Assembly: GCA_947498415.1 (NCBI GenBank) | Contig: CANMKB010000003.1 | Coordinates: 372,001-436,000, forward strand | Source: an uncultured Paracoccaceae bacterium | GTDB lineage: Bacteria; Pseudomonadota; Alphaproteobacteria; Rhodobacterales; Rhodobacteraceae | Direction: 5' to 3' | Length of the DNA: 64,000 nt | Shown: piece by piece, positions 1 to 8,778 of the stretch | Position numbering within the stretch: position 1 is the stretch's first letter | Layout of the letters: each line of letters opens with the position of its first letter | Translations under genes and position numbers: made by a program | The notes under the pieces: model-generated | What the model saw: the letters and a program-made list of their open reading frames with translations, nothing else | What the model was told of the DNA's origin: nothing | Databases searched by the model: none

Positions 1-723
1 ATCCTTGCGATGCAAGCCTCTCTGCCAAAAGCAGATATTGCAATCATTGGCGAACCTTCGGAAATGAAGGTGGTCACAGGCCATAAAGGCACAATGGGCT
101 ATAGCGTGCATCTGCGCGGCCATGAGGTGCACTCCTCCATGCTCCCCAAGGGGGTCAGCGCTATTTTACACGGCGCAGACTTACTGGGCTGGGTGAATGC
201 TCAGAATGCCGCGGCAGAGGCGGCCACGCCATCTGATATGGCACAGGTCTTTGATCCCCCTTGGACAACCACCCATGTTGGCACCATCCACGGCGGCACC
301 GCCCATAACATTACCGCCAAAGATTGCGTCTTTGATCTGGATTTCCGCGTGGTGCCCGATGACAGCCTTTCAGAGCGCCAAAAGGCGTTTGAGGCTAAGG
401 TGGATGAGGTGCGCCGCAAAATGCAGGCCATTCATGCGGAGACCGGCATTGATCTGACGCTTGAGTTTAACGTGCCACCGCTTGCCCCCGAAGAAAACGG
501 TGCGGCAGAGACCCTTGTGCGCCGTATCACGGGCGATAACACCATCAATGTTGTGTCCTTTGCAACTGAAGGCGGGCAATTCCAAGAAGGCGGCTATTCG
601 TCCGTGGTCTGCGGCCCCGGCAATATCGCCCAAGCCCACCAACCCAACGAATATATTGACGTTTCTCAGCTTGAAGCCGGGGAAAGCTTTATGCGAGGTT
701 TGCTCAAAGAGCTTTGTTCTTGA
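1..723 (+). CDS. argE: Acetylornithine deacetylase, C-terminal part (5' end outside window)
   Basis: The reading frame is open from the first base, so the N-terminal part, which holds the first metal ligands, lies upstream; 240 residues are visible. ArgE is a cytoplasmic M20-family zinc hydrolase that removes the acetyl group from N-acetylornithine in arginine synthesis. What is visible fits ArgE rather than other M20 enzymes: the segment GEPSEMKVVTGHKG, the dimerisation-domain start RGHEVHSS, the motif GGTAHNI, and near the C terminus ATEGGQF followed by AHQPNEYI, whose His is the usual last metal ligand. The next gene, also an M20 enzyme, starts 20 bp downstream on the same strand and may be co-transcribed. 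Succinyl-diaminopimelate desuccinylase is a less likely alternative. Confidence 0.9.
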   Translation: MLAMQASLPKADIAIIGEPSEMKVVTGHKGTMGYSVHLRGHEVHSSMLPKGVSAILHGADLLGWVNAQNAAAEAATPSDMAQVFDPPWTTTHVGTIHGGTAHNITAKDCVFDLDFRVVPDDSLSERQKAFEAKVDEVRRKMQAIHAETGIDLTLEFNVPPLAPEENGAAETLVRRITGDNTINVVSFATEGGQFQEGGYSSVVCGPGNIAQAHQPNEYIDVSQLEAGESFMRGLLKELCS

Positions 724-743
724 TCCCAATTTGAAAGACCATC

Positions 744-1904
744 ATGCCGATTAAAAACCGTTTTGCCGAATTGCTGCCAGAGATCACCGCATGGCGTCGG
801 GATCTACACGAAAACCCGGAAATTCTGTTTGAAACGCATCGCACAGCCGGGATCGTGGCAGATAAGCTTAAGGAATTTGGATGTGATGAGATCGTCACGG
901 GCATTGGCCGCACTGGCGTGGTGGGGGTGATCAAGGGGCGTAAATCGGGGTCTGGCAAGGTGATTGGCCTGCGGGCTGATATGGATGCGCTGCCGATCCA
1001 CGAGGAAACCGGTTTGGACTATGCCTCTAAAACGCCGGGTGCCATGCATGCCTGTGGCCATGACGGGCATACGGCCATGTTGTTAGGCGCGGCGAAATAT
1101 CTGGCCGAAACCCGTAATTTCGACGGCACGGTGGTGGTCATCTTTCAACCCGCCGAAGAGGGCGGTGGCGGTGGTCGTGAGATGTGCCAGGATGGGATGA
1201 TGGATCAATTCGGCATTCAAGAAGTGTATGGAATGCACAATTGGCCGGGTGTGCCTGCGGGCCAGTTTGCCATTCGTCCCGGCGCGTTCTTTGCCGCAAC
1301 CGATTTGTTCGAGATCGTTCTGGAAGGTAAGGGCGCCCACGCGGCCAAGCCCCATGATGGCGTTGATCCAACTGTGATGGCCAGCCAGGTTGTGCTCGCG
1401 CTTCAGACCATTGCAAGCCGCAATGCCGACCCGGTGGATCAGCTGGTGGTGTCTGTGACCTCGTTTGAGACCAGTTCCAAGGCGTTTAACGTGATCCCGC
1501 AAAGCGTCACCATTCGCGGCACCGTGCGCACGATGAGCACAGAAATGCGGACCCTTGCCGAAGAGCGGATCAAAGCAATCTGTACGTTGCAATGTCAGGC
1601 GATGGGCGGTCAGGCGCATATTGATTATCGCCCGGGCTATCCCGTGATGGTCAATCACGACGCCCAAACGGCATTCGCTGCCGAGGTGGCCACATCGGTC
1701 GGTGGAGGCTGTGATGAAGCCCCGCTGGTGATGGGGGGCGAAGATTTTGCCTATATGCTCGAAGAGCGACCCGGCGCTTACATCTTATGTGGCAATGGCG
1801 ACAGCGCGATGGTGCATCATCCAAAGTATAACTTTAACGATGATATCATTCCGGCGGGCTGCAGTTGGTGGGCTGAAATCGCGGAACAACGGATGCCGCT
1901 GTAA
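744..1904 (+). CDS. M20 family amidohydrolase (hippurate/N-acyl-amino-acid hydrolase type)
   Basis: A 386-residue cytoplasmic metallo-amidohydrolase expected to cleave N-acyl amino acids. The M20D features are clear: GLRADMDALPIHEETG, then CGHDGH at residues 104-109 (Cys104, His106) and PAEEGG with Glu138/Glu139, followed by the dimerisation domain (GKGAHAAKPHDGVDP) and a C-terminal VMGGEDFAYM motif. The length is normal for the family (about 380-400). It follows argE after 20 bp on the same strand, which suggests a shared transcript and a role in amino-acid salvage. The exact substrate cannot be read from the sequence; hippurate hydrolase, N-acetyl-diaminopimelate deacetylase-like and auxin-conjugate hydrolase-like members look alike. 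Confidence 0.9.
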   Translation: MPIKNRFAELLPEITAWRRDLHENPEILFETHRTAGIVADKLKEFGCDEIVTGIGRTGVVGVIKGRKSGSGKVIGLRADMDALPIHEETGLDYASKTPGAMHACGHDGHTAMLLGAAKYLAETRNFDGTVVVIFQPAEEGGGGGREMCQDGMMDQFGIQEVYGMHNWPGVPAGQFAIRPGAFFAATDLFEIVLEGKGAHAAKPHDGVDPTVMASQVVLALQTIASRNADPVDQLVVSVTSFETSSKAFNVIPQSVTIRGTVRTMSTEMRTLAEERIKAICTLQCQAMGGQAHIDYRPGYPVMVNHDAQTAFAAEVATSVGGGCDEAPLVMGGEDFAYMLEERPGAYILCGNGDSAMVHHPKYNFNDDIIPAGCSWWAEIAEQRMPL

Positions 1905-1907
1905 GGG

Positions 1908-3203
1908 TTAGTGACCTAGTTGTAACAGCAATTGGGTCGCCACATTCTTGCGAATGCCCTTGGAGTTTTCGACAAACCCCAAAGCGGCTTTCTGCATTGA
2001 AATCAAATCGTTGCTTTGGTGAAGTTCAAGTAGCGTAGTGCCAAGATCATCGCTGTCGTTCACCTCGCGCGAGGCCCAGTGGCCGCCCATGTCGACATAG
2101 GCTTGTGCAAAGTTCGCATACAGCGGGCCATGCAACACAGCACAGTTGAAATGGGCAGGCTCAAAAGGATTGTGCCCGCCGACATCGGTGAACGACCCGC
2201 CGACAAAGGCCATGGGGGCAAGGCTATAAAATGTGCCGGTTTCGCCCAATGTATCCGCCAGATAGACTTGCGTCTCTGGTGTGATCGCTTCGCCTTTGCT
2301 GCGCCGACTGGCCTGCCAGCCTTGTGTTTTGATCATTTGCTCAAGGGCGCCGCCCCGTTCGGGGTGACGCGGCAATAGGATCAACAGCCCTTCAGGGTGC
2401 GTCTCGCAAAACAGTTTATGCGCGGCCAGTACGTGTTCTTCTTCGCCCGGATGTGTCGAGGCAGCGAGCCATACGGGCCGCCCATTCAGTTGCCCTTGCA
2501 GCTCAGATAGGGCGGGTTGATCAACGGGCAAAGGATCAGATGACTTTTTCAAATCACCGCTGACATGCGTGCGCGTCGGTGCATATCCAAGCTCTGCAAA
2601 CGCATCCGACGTGTTTTGTGTTTGGCACAGGATCAGATCAAACCGCGTCAAAAGCGCTTTGGCGAGACGGGGCAGGCGCTTCCATGTTTTGATGGAACTT
2701 GCAGACAGGCGGCTGTTGATCAGACATAGCGGAATGTCGCGTTTGGCGATTTGCACAATTTGGCGGGGCCAAATTTCACTTTCCACAAACACAGCCATAT
2801 CAGGCTGCCAATGTTCCAAAAACCGTTCTACGGCGGCAGGGGTGTCTAGGGGCGAAAACTGGTGCAGACAGCCGGGCGGCAGCCGTGTTTCCGCCAGTTT
2901 GGCCGCGGTGGCTGTGGTTGTAGTCACCAAGATCGAAATGTCAGGGCGGGTTTGCCGCAGTTCTTTCAACAACCCCAAGATCGACTGAAACTCCCCGACA
3001 GAGACCGCATGAATCCATATCAACTGTCCTAGCGGGCGTTCTTCGGTTGGATATCCAAGCCGTTCTTCGCGGCGCAGGGCCTCAACCCCGGCATTGGTCA
3101 TTTTTGTTCGAATTTTGCGATGCAGGATTGGCTGTGCCAAGGCCGTCAAACCGGCATAAACATGATACAGCGGGGGCAAAGGTGCCAGTGTTTTCAAAGA
3201 CAT
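1908..3203 (-). CDS. waaA: 3-deoxy-D-manno-octulosonic acid (Kdo) transferase
   Basis: A 431-residue GT30 enzyme that transfers Kdo from CMP-Kdo to the lipid A precursor at the inner face of the cytoplasmic membrane. Seen: HAVSVGE at residues 65-71, FVESEIWP near 139-146, STHPGEEE at 249-256 and the nucleotide-sugar-binding region GGSFTDVGGHNPFEP at 335-349, all hallmarks of KdtA/WaaA. The N terminus has a weakly hydrophobic stretch around LYHVYAGLTALAQP, the usual membrane contact. Its start codon overlaps the moaA stop by one base (TGATG), so the two are translationally coupled, although their functions are unrelated. It converges on the M20 gene with only three bases between them. Confidence 0.95.
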   Translation of the reverse strand: MSLKTLAPLPPLYHVYAGLTALAQPILHRKIRTKMTNAGVEALRREERLGYPTEERPLGQLIWIHAVSVGEFQSILGLLKELRQTRPDISILVTTTTATAAKLAETRLPPGCLHQFSPLDTPAAVERFLEHWQPDMAVFVESEIWPRQIVQIAKRDIPLCLINSRLSASSIKTWKRLPRLAKALLTRFDLILCQTQNTSDAFAELGYAPTRTHVSGDLKKSSDPLPVDQPALSELQGQLNGRPVWLAASTHPGEEEHVLAAHKLFCETHPEGLLILLPRHPERGGALEQMIKTQGWQASRRSKGEAITPETQVYLADTLGETGTFYSLAPMAFVGGSFTDVGGHNPFEPAHFNCAVLHGPLYANFAQAYVDMGGHWASREVNDSDDLGTTLLELHQSNDLISMQKAALGFVENSKGIRKNVATQLLLQLGH

Positions 3204-4207
3204 CAGCCGCCTGTATGGCTCATATGACGTGACATCTGCCCATCCACTGCTTGGCGGGAATAGTCAAAGTCATGCCCTTTGGGTTTGAGACGAATAGCGG
3301 CGCGAATGGCCTCTTCAAGCGGTCTATCACTTTCGCTGCCGCGCAAGGCAGACCGCAAATCCGCATCATCCTCTTGGCCCAAACACATATAAAGCTGGCC
3401 TGTGCAGGTCAGACGCACGCGATTACAGCTTTCGCAGAAATTATGGGTTAATGGGGTGATGAAACCGATCTTTTGACCGGTTTCTTGCAGTTGTACATAG
3501 CGGGCTGGGCCGCCGGTGCGCTCTTCCAGTTCATTCAGCGTATAATGTTCCGCCAAGCTTTTACGCAGGTCTTTGAGCGACCAATATTGATCAAGTCGAT
3601 CCTCGTTGCCCAGATCGCCCATTGGCATGACCTCGATCCAAGTCAAATCCATATCGCGTTCTGCGCACCATTGCGTGATTTGGATCAGCTCGGGTTCGTT
3701 GATGCCTTTTAGGGCCACGGCGTTGATCTTTACACGAAGCCCCGCCGCTTGTGCCGCATCAATCCCGCGCAACACGTTTTTCAACGCGCCCCATCGGGTG
3801 ATTTTGGCAAACTTGTCTTCGTCAATTGTATCAAGCGAGATGTTTACCCGACGCACACCGCAATCATACAGGTCTTGTGCAAACCTGTGCAGCTGGCTGC
3901 CGTTGGTGGTCAGGGTGAGTTCTTTGAGCGCACCGCTTTCTAAGTGACGCGACATCGCGCGGAAAAACGTCATGATATTGCGACGCACAAGCGGTTCGCC
4001 GCCCGTAATACGCAGTTTCTCGACACCCATTTTCACAAATGCCGAGCACATGCGATCCAGTTCTTCGAGGGTCAGAAGCTCTTTTTTCGGCAAAAAGGTC
4101 ATGTCTTCGGACATGCAATAAACACAACGAAAGTCGCACCTGTCGGTGACGGAGACCCGCAAATAGTCAATGCGGCGCTGGAAAGGGTCGATCAAAGGGG
4201 CTGTCAT
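3203..4207 (-). CDS. moaA: GTP 3',8-cyclase, molybdenum cofactor biosynthesis protein A
   Basis: A 334-residue radical-SAM enzyme that, with MoaC, converts GTP to cyclic pyranopterin monophosphate, the first step of molybdenum cofactor synthesis. The N-terminal SAM-binding [4Fe-4S] motif is C24-x3-C28-x2-C31 ([10 protein letters not shown]). The C-terminal substrate cluster is C258-x2-C261-x13-C275. The protein ends in the double glycine (HTGG) needed by MoaA for activity. Length is typical. It is upstream of waaA with a one-base overlap, and divergent from a lipoprotein gene, with a 67-bp gap that must hold both promoters. Confidence 0.97.
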   Translation of the reverse strand: MTAPLIDPFQRRIDYLRVSVTDRCDFRCVYCMSEDMTFLPKKELLTLEELDRMCSAFVKMGVEKLRITGGEPLVRRNIMTFFRAMSRHLESGALKELTLTTNGSQLHRFAQDLYDCGVRRVNISLDTIDEDKFAKITRWGALKNVLRGIDAAQAAGLRVKINAVALKGINEPELIQITQWCAERDMDLTWIEVMPMGDLGNEDRLDQYWSLKDLRKSLAEHYTLNELEERTGGPARYVQLQETGQKIGFITPLTHNFCESCNRVRLTCTGQLYMCLGQEDDADLRSALRGSESDRPLEEAIRAAIRLKPKGHDFDYSRQAVDGQMSRHMSHTGG

Positions 4208-4274
4208 AGGGTAGACTTAGGCTTAGGTGCCCGATGGGGCAAGGAAATTTGGTGTGATTAAGAGGTATTCTCGT

Positions 4275-4739
4275 ATGAAGTTGAAAGGGTTTGGCGCAAT
4301 TGCATTACTCCTTGCCGGATGCGGTACCCCGATTTTTCAAAACACGGCTGAGGCACCTGTTGCTGAAGGGCCTGCCACGCCAGATGAGGTTATCGCGCCA
4401 CCCGTGGTGCCACCTCGCCAATCCATCCCAGAGATCGCAGATGTCAGGGTGCAGCCCGCTGATACCGCAGTCGCGCCCGCAGCGACCAAGCAATCGGGTA
4501 CATTGGGCCAGACAATCGCCTCGCTTGGGGATGCGCGTCAGTCGGGCTTGTGGCTTAAGACGCCTTTGATCAAAACCGCGCAAAAGGGCCAAGTGCGCTT
4601 TGGTGGGAAAACCGTGGACGTCGAGTTGTTCCCGTTGGAAGGCCCTGAAACGGCAGGAAGCCGCATTTCCTTGCAAGCCATACAAGCGCTTGGGGCGCCT
4701 TTGACGGGGTTGCTCGAGATTGATGTGATCGCGCTTTAA
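4275..4739 (+). CDS. Small lipoprotein, possibly with a degenerate double-psi beta-barrel end
   Basis: The 154-residue product has a lipoprotein signal peptide with lipobox LAGC (lipidated Cys16), so it is probably anchored in the cell envelope. The ATG at 4275 is chosen because AAGAGG lies just upstream and the signal starts there; the frame is open further upstream to 4227 without a sensible leader. A Pro/Ala-rich linker (about residues 25-80) precedes a compact C-terminal region (LGQTIASLGDARQSGLWLKT onward). The ending GSRISLQAIQALGAPLTG vaguely recalls the last strands of RlpA-like barrels; that is inference only. Similar proteins in related genomes are, I believe, sometimes labelled D-galactarate dehydratase, for which I see no support. 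Confidence 0.75.
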   Translation: MKLKGFGAIALLLAGCGTPIFQNTAEAPVAEGPATPDEVIAPPVVPPRQSIPEIADVRVQPADTAVAPAATKQSGTLGQTIASLGDARQSGLWLKTPLIKTAQKGQVRFGGKTVDVELFPLEGPETAGSRISLQAIQALGAPLTGLLEIDVIAL

Positions 4740-4745
4740 GGCGGC

Positions 4746-5438
4746 TTAAGATTCTTCAGGCAGATGCCGTGCTGCTTCTTTGCGGGCGAAGGGTTTCATA
4801 CGATCCCCGTATTCGGCCAAAAACGCACGCGTGCAATCGGCGTCATGGCGCGATAGATCGCGCAGCCACCAGCCAATTGCCTTTTGAATGAACCATTCTG
4901 GATCGTCGACATAGCTTGCAGCCCATCCCAAAACGCGGTCACGGGCTTCAAGCTCATGTGGTTTTGGAAAGTTTTGTTTTGTCCAGGGCAGGGTGATCAC
5001 CAATGCAGCCCGGCGGGTCCACATATGGTCTGATGTGATCCAGCTTTCCACGGTATCTAAACGCGATGGATCTGCGACCAAACGCTTTTGTCCTGCCGAA
5101 CATGCGTGATCGGCGATCGCCCAGCTGTCAAACTGGGGCACCCACGATTGGATCAAAGCCCAAGCCGCATCATCCGGGCGCAACCGCGCTTGTGTTAGCA
5201 GTTTAGACGCTGCGATCCGTGCCTCAAAGATATCGGTCTCCCAAAGCTCTGATGCGAGCGCCACACGTTCATCAACAGAAAGTGTTTGCCGCCAGCCTTT
5301 GGTCAGGTCGTTTATCGCCGGATTGGGCACGCCCAATACAGGGCGTGTTTGCTTGTGATAGGCAGCCTTTTGTTCCGCTTGGCCGGCTTCGGATTTGGCG
5401 GTTAGGGCTTCTAAGGCATGATCCAGCGACAGGGGCAT
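4746..5438 (-). CDS. AlkD-like DNA alkylation repair protein (HEAT-like repeats)
   Basis: A 230-residue all-helical protein of the DNA alkylation repair family, whose AlkD members excise positively charged N3/N7-alkylated purines without base flipping. Family-type features are the Trp/Asp-rich segments WVPQFDSWAIADHACS, MWTRRAALVITLPW and WFIQKAIGWWLRDLSRHD, which provide the aromatic and acidic residues of the concave DNA-binding face. Length matches AlkD (about 225-240). Its start overlaps the glmS stop by one base (TAATG), so it is the last gene of a glmU-glmS-alkD operon. A second, distinct alkylation-repair gene of the AlkC type lies at 50727. Glycosylase activity is inferred from the family. 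Confidence 0.88.
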   Translation of the reverse strand: MPLSLDHALEALTAKSEAGQAEQKAAYHKQTRPVLGVPNPAINDLTKGWRQTLSVDERVALASELWETDIFEARIAASKLLTQARLRPDDAAWALIQSWVPQFDSWAIADHACSAGQKRLVADPSRLDTVESWITSDHMWTRRAALVITLPWTKQNFPKPHELEARDRVLGWAASYVDDPEWFIQKAIGWWLRDLSRHDADCTRAFLAEYGDRMKPFARKEAARHLPEES

Positions 5439-7261
5439 TACTCAACCGTGACCGATTTCGCCAGGTTGCGTGGCTGATCCACATCAGTGCCTTTGGCCAC
5501 GGCTGTGTGATAGGCAAGCAACTGCGCTGGAATGGAATACAAGATCGGTGTCAGAATATCATCCACCGCAGGCATTTTCACAACGTCCAAGGCGCCTTCG
5601 CCACCTTCAGCTGCGCCAGCTTCGTCGGTGATCAATAAGACCCGACCATTTCGCGCCATGACTTCTTGCATGTTGGAAATGGATTTATCAAACAACGCGT
5701 CTTTCGGGGCTAAAACCACCACAGGCACGGTTTTGTCGATCAGTGCAATCGGGCCGTGCTTAAGCTCGCCAGAGGCGTAAGCTTCGGCGTGGATGTAGCT
5801 GATTTCTTTCAGCTTTAGGGCGCCTTCGAGGGCGAGTGGGTACATCAGACCACGCCCCAAGAACAGGATGTCACGCGCCGCCGCCAGTTTCGTCGCCACA
5901 GCTTCGAGTTGGGGTTCAACATCTAAGGCTGCGTTCAGTACACTTGGCAATGCACGCAGGTTTGACAGGTGATCTGCCAGTTGTTCCTCATCCAAACGGC
6001 CGCGATCGGAAGCCGCCTTAAGTGCAAGCATCAAGAGCACTGTCAGCTGACAGGTAAAGGCCTTGGTCGAGGCAACACCAATTTCCACGCCCGCCAAGAT
6101 GGGGAAAGCGATATCGCTTTCACGCGCGATAGAGCTTTCGGGAACGTTCACAACAGATAGGATTTTGTCTGCTTTGCCTTCACAATAGCGCAGGGCGGCA
6201 AGGGTATCTGCAGTTTCACCAGACTGGCTGACAAACAGCGCAGCGGTGCCTTTTGTAATCGGAGGCTCGCGATAGCGGAATTCCGAGGCCACATCGACCT
6301 CGACAGGAATGCCCGCAAGCTGCTCAAACCAATATTTGGCCGTCACACACGCATAATAGGCTGTACCACAGGCAACCATGGTCAGGCGTTCGATTTTGGT
6401 AAAGTCCAAGTCCGTATCAGGCAACACGATGGATTTGCCATTCGCAGACAGATAATGGCGTACCGCTTCGCCGATCACAGTGGGCTGTTCGGCAATCTCT
6501 TTGGACATAAAGTGCTTATGACCAGCTTTATCGACACGCGCAGAGTCAATCTGGATGGTCTTTTTCTCACGATTGGCGACTTCACCCGCTTCGTTGTGGA
6601 TTTCCAGAGATGTGCGCGTGAGCACTGCGCTGTCACCTTCTTCGAGGTAGGTTATCTGATCGGTCATAGGTGCCAGCGCAATCGCATCAGAGCCAACGAA
6701 CATTTCGCCGTTGCCATGGCCAATCGCCAATGGAGACCCTTTGCGCGCCGCAACCATAAGATCTTCTTCGCCATCAAATAGGAAGGCCAGGGCAAATGCA
6801 CCTTCAAGACGTTCGATCGAGGCACGCGCCGCATCAACCGGCGAAAGCCCCTGATCCATATGCAATTGGGTGAGAAGAGCAACCGTTTCGGTATCCGTTT
6901 CAGTTTCAAAGCTGAAACCGGCGGCGGCCAGCTCTTCGCGCAACTCACGGAAGTTTTCGATAATGCCGTTGTGTACGACTGCCACGGTGCGGGCTTGATG
7001 AGGATGCGCATTGATTTCTGTCGGTGCGCCATGGGTCGCCCAACGAGTGTGACCAATACCAGACTTGCCGGCCAGCGGCTCGTGCACCAAACGGTCAGAC
7101 AGGTTCACCAGTTTGCCAACCGCACGTCGACGTTCCAGAACGCCTTTGTTGATGGTAGCAATGCCAGAGCTGTCATATCCGCGATATTCAAGCCGCTTGA
7201 GCGCTTCTACCAGAAGAGGGGCTGCTTCGTGTTTACCAAGTACACCAACAATACCACACAT
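5438..7261 (-). CDS. glmS: Glutamine--fructose-6-phosphate aminotransferase (isomerising)
   Basis: A 607-residue cytoplasmic enzyme that makes glucosamine-6-phosphate, the entry step to peptidoglycan and lipid A sugars. The N-terminal glutaminase domain begins MCGIVGVLG with nucleophile Cys2, and contains GYDSSGIA and HTRWATHG. The C-terminal half carries two SIS sugar-isomerase domains (VACGTAYYA; FVSQSGETADTLAALR; FLGRGLMYPLALEGALKLKE), and it ends in the usual KSVTVE. It overlaps glmU upstream and alkD downstream by one base each (TAATG), so all three are probably read from the glmU promoter. No glmS ribozyme is possible in that overlap. Confidence 0.98.
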   Translation of the reverse strand: MCGIVGVLGKHEAAPLLVEALKRLEYRGYDSSGIATINKGVLERRRAVGKLVNLSDRLVHEPLAGKSGIGHTRWATHGAPTEINAHPHQARTVAVVHNGIIENFRELREELAAAGFSFETETDTETVALLTQLHMDQGLSPVDAARASIERLEGAFALAFLFDGEEDLMVAARKGSPLAIGHGNGEMFVGSDAIALAPMTDQITYLEEGDSAVLTRTSLEIHNEAGEVANREKKTIQIDSARVDKAGHKHFMSKEIAEQPTVIGEAVRHYLSANGKSIVLPDTDLDFTKIERLTMVACGTAYYACVTAKYWFEQLAGIPVEVDVASEFRYREPPITKGTAALFVSQSGETADTLAALRYCEGKADKILSVVNVPESSIARESDIAFPILAGVEIGVASTKAFTCQLTVLLMLALKAASDRGRLDEEQLADHLSNLRALPSVLNAALDVEPQLEAVATKLAAARDILFLGRGLMYPLALEGALKLKEISYIHAEAYASGELKHGPIALIDKTVPVVVLAPKDALFDKSISNMQEVMARNGRVLLITDEAGAAEGGEGALDVVKMPAVDDILTPILYSIPAQLLAYHTAVAKGTDVDQPRNLAKSVTVE

Positions 7262-8616
7262 TATTCTTTTCCTTTGGCCATCAGGGCCTTTTTGGTTTTT
7301 AACATTTCAAACAATTTGCGTGCCATATTCGGCTTGTTCACTTGCTGAGCACGCGCCAGCGCCAATGCGCCATCTTCAATATCTTTTGTAACAACCGAGC
7401 CACTTGCCGTCATTGCGTCGTCTCCGACCGTGACTGGGGCAACCAACATGGTGTTTGACCCAATAAAGGCGTCTTTCCCGATGGTCGTTTTGTGTTTCAT
7501 CACGCCATCGTAGTTGCAGGTGATGGTGCCTGCGCCGATGTTGGTTTTTTCACCTACCGTGGCGTCGCCGATGTAAGACAGGTGGTTAACCTTTGCACCA
7601 GTGTCGAGAATGGCGTTTTTGGTTTCCACGAAATTGCCGATCTTAACGTCTTCGGCCAACTCTGTGCCCGGACGCAATCGCGCATAAGGGCCTATGACAC
7701 CACCGCGGGAAACATGCGCGCCCTCTAGGTGGCTAAATGCGCGAATGTAGCTCGCGCTTTCCACGGTAACCTCTGGGCCAAAGAACACATTGGGTTCGAT
7801 GATTGTGTCACGCCCAACAACGGTGTCATGACTGAGCCAGACAGTATTTGGATCAACCAAAGTCACGCCATCTGCCAAAAGTTCTGCGCGCGCACGCGAT
7901 TGAAAGGCGGCTTCGGCTTCGGCCAGATGGGCACGCGAATTCACGCCCATGGTTTCAGCGGCATCACAAGAGATCGCTGTGGTCGCCAACCCTTTTGAAC
8001 GGGCGACTTCCACCACATCCGTGAGGTAGTATTCCCCAGAAGCGTTTTCGTTGTTTGTGGCGTCCAGAAGATCAAACAGAACGTCAGCCTTTGCAAGCAT
8101 TACGCCGCTATTACAAAAGGTTATCGCGCGAACGTCATCTGAGGCGTCGGCATATTCTGTAATCGCAGTCAGCGTGTCGCCCTCCATGACCAAACGGCCA
8201 TACTTTTCAGACGCATCCGCTTCAAACCCAAGAACGACAACCGCATTGTCTTTGCGTGCCTCAACCATCCGGGAAAGCGTTTCTGGTTGTACAAATGGCG
8301 TGTCACCGTACAGAACAATCACATCACCTGCAAAGCCAGCCAAAGCATCACGTGCCACCATTACAGCGTGGCCGGTGCCATTCTGCTCGACTTGTTCAAC
8401 AACAACAGCATCCTCATCATAGGCTTGTGCCGCCTTTTGCACGGCCTCAAACCCATGACCACCGACAACAACAGTCCGCTCTGGGTCTAGGCTTGCGCCT
8501 GCTTTCATCGCGTGAACCAGCATGGGGGCCCCGGCAATTTGGTGCAGCACCTTCGGAAGGTCTGAATTCATCCGAGTGCCTTTACCTGCGGCGAGGATGA
8601 CGAGAGCGATGCTCAT
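7261..8616 (-). CDS. glmU: Bifunctional UDP-GlcNAc pyrophosphorylase / GlcN-1-P acetyltransferase
   Basis: A 451-residue bifunctional enzyme: the N-terminal uridylyltransferase has LAAGKGTRM at residues 8-16 followed by LPKVLH, and the C-terminal half is a left-handed beta-helix of hexapeptide repeats (for example NIGAGTITCNYDG, IGSNTMLVAPV). It acetylates glucosamine-1-phosphate and then makes UDP-GlcNAc. The frame is open to 8874, but the start at 8616 is chosen because MSIALVILAAGKG begins there, AAGAGAAAAG lies just upstream, and the length then fits the family. It precedes glmS with a one-base overlap, joining two consecutive hexosamine enzymes; the intermediate GlmM is not in the window. 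Confidence 0.97.
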   Translation of the reverse strand: MSIALVILAAGKGTRMNSDLPKVLHQIAGAPMLVHAMKAGASLDPERTVVVGGHGFEAVQKAAQAYDEDAVVVEQVEQNGTGHAVMVARDALAGFAGDVIVLYGDTPFVQPETLSRMVEARKDNAVVVLGFEADASEKYGRLVMEGDTLTAITEYADASDDVRAITFCNSGVMLAKADVLFDLLDATNNENASGEYYLTDVVEVARSKGLATTAISCDAAETMGVNSRAHLAEAEAAFQSRARAELLADGVTLVDPNTVWLSHDTVVGRDTIIEPNVFFGPEVTVESASYIRAFSHLEGAHVSRGGVIGPYARLRPGTELAEDVKIGNFVETKNAILDTGAKVNHLSYIGDATVGEKTNIGAGTITCNYDGVMKHKTTIGKDAFIGSNTMLVAPVTVGDDAMTASGSVVTKDIEDGALALARAQQVNKPNMARKLFEMLKTKKALMAKGKE

Positions 8617-8650
8617 AATATGCTTTTCTCTTTGTAAATCAGTTTGGCCC

Positions 8651-8714
8651 GTTTTATCCGAGTGGGTGTTGGGTGCAAGGGGACCTTGCATCAAACATAG
8701 TTGCGAGTTGTAAC
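8651..8714. promoter_or_regulatory. Divergent glmU / gph promoters sharing a palindrome
   Basis: A perfect inverted repeat TGCAAGG-GGA-CCTTGCA lies at 8674-8690. Plausible promoters point both ways and have their -35 hexamers inside it: toward gph TTGCAT (8686-8691), 17 bp, TGTAAC (8709-8714); toward glmU TTGCAC (complement of 8673-8678), 16 bp, TAAAAC (complement of 8651-8656). A protein binding the palindrome would affect both promoters. The promoter matches are moderate; the palindrome is exact. Confidence 0.4.
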
Positions 8715-8778
8715 AGCAATTTGGGGGCTGGGCGGATAATTGCCCTTTCTCAATCATAGCGCGAGCAGGGAAAAGGCG

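Noticed and set aside
4227..4274. Longer N terminus for the lipoprotein gene
   Set aside because: The added 16 residues are charged and would block the lipoprotein signal peptide; the ATG at 4275 has a ribosome site and the proper leader.
7255..7270. Possible glmS ribozyme
   Set aside because: glmS starts with a one-base overlap with glmU, so there is no leader that could hold it.
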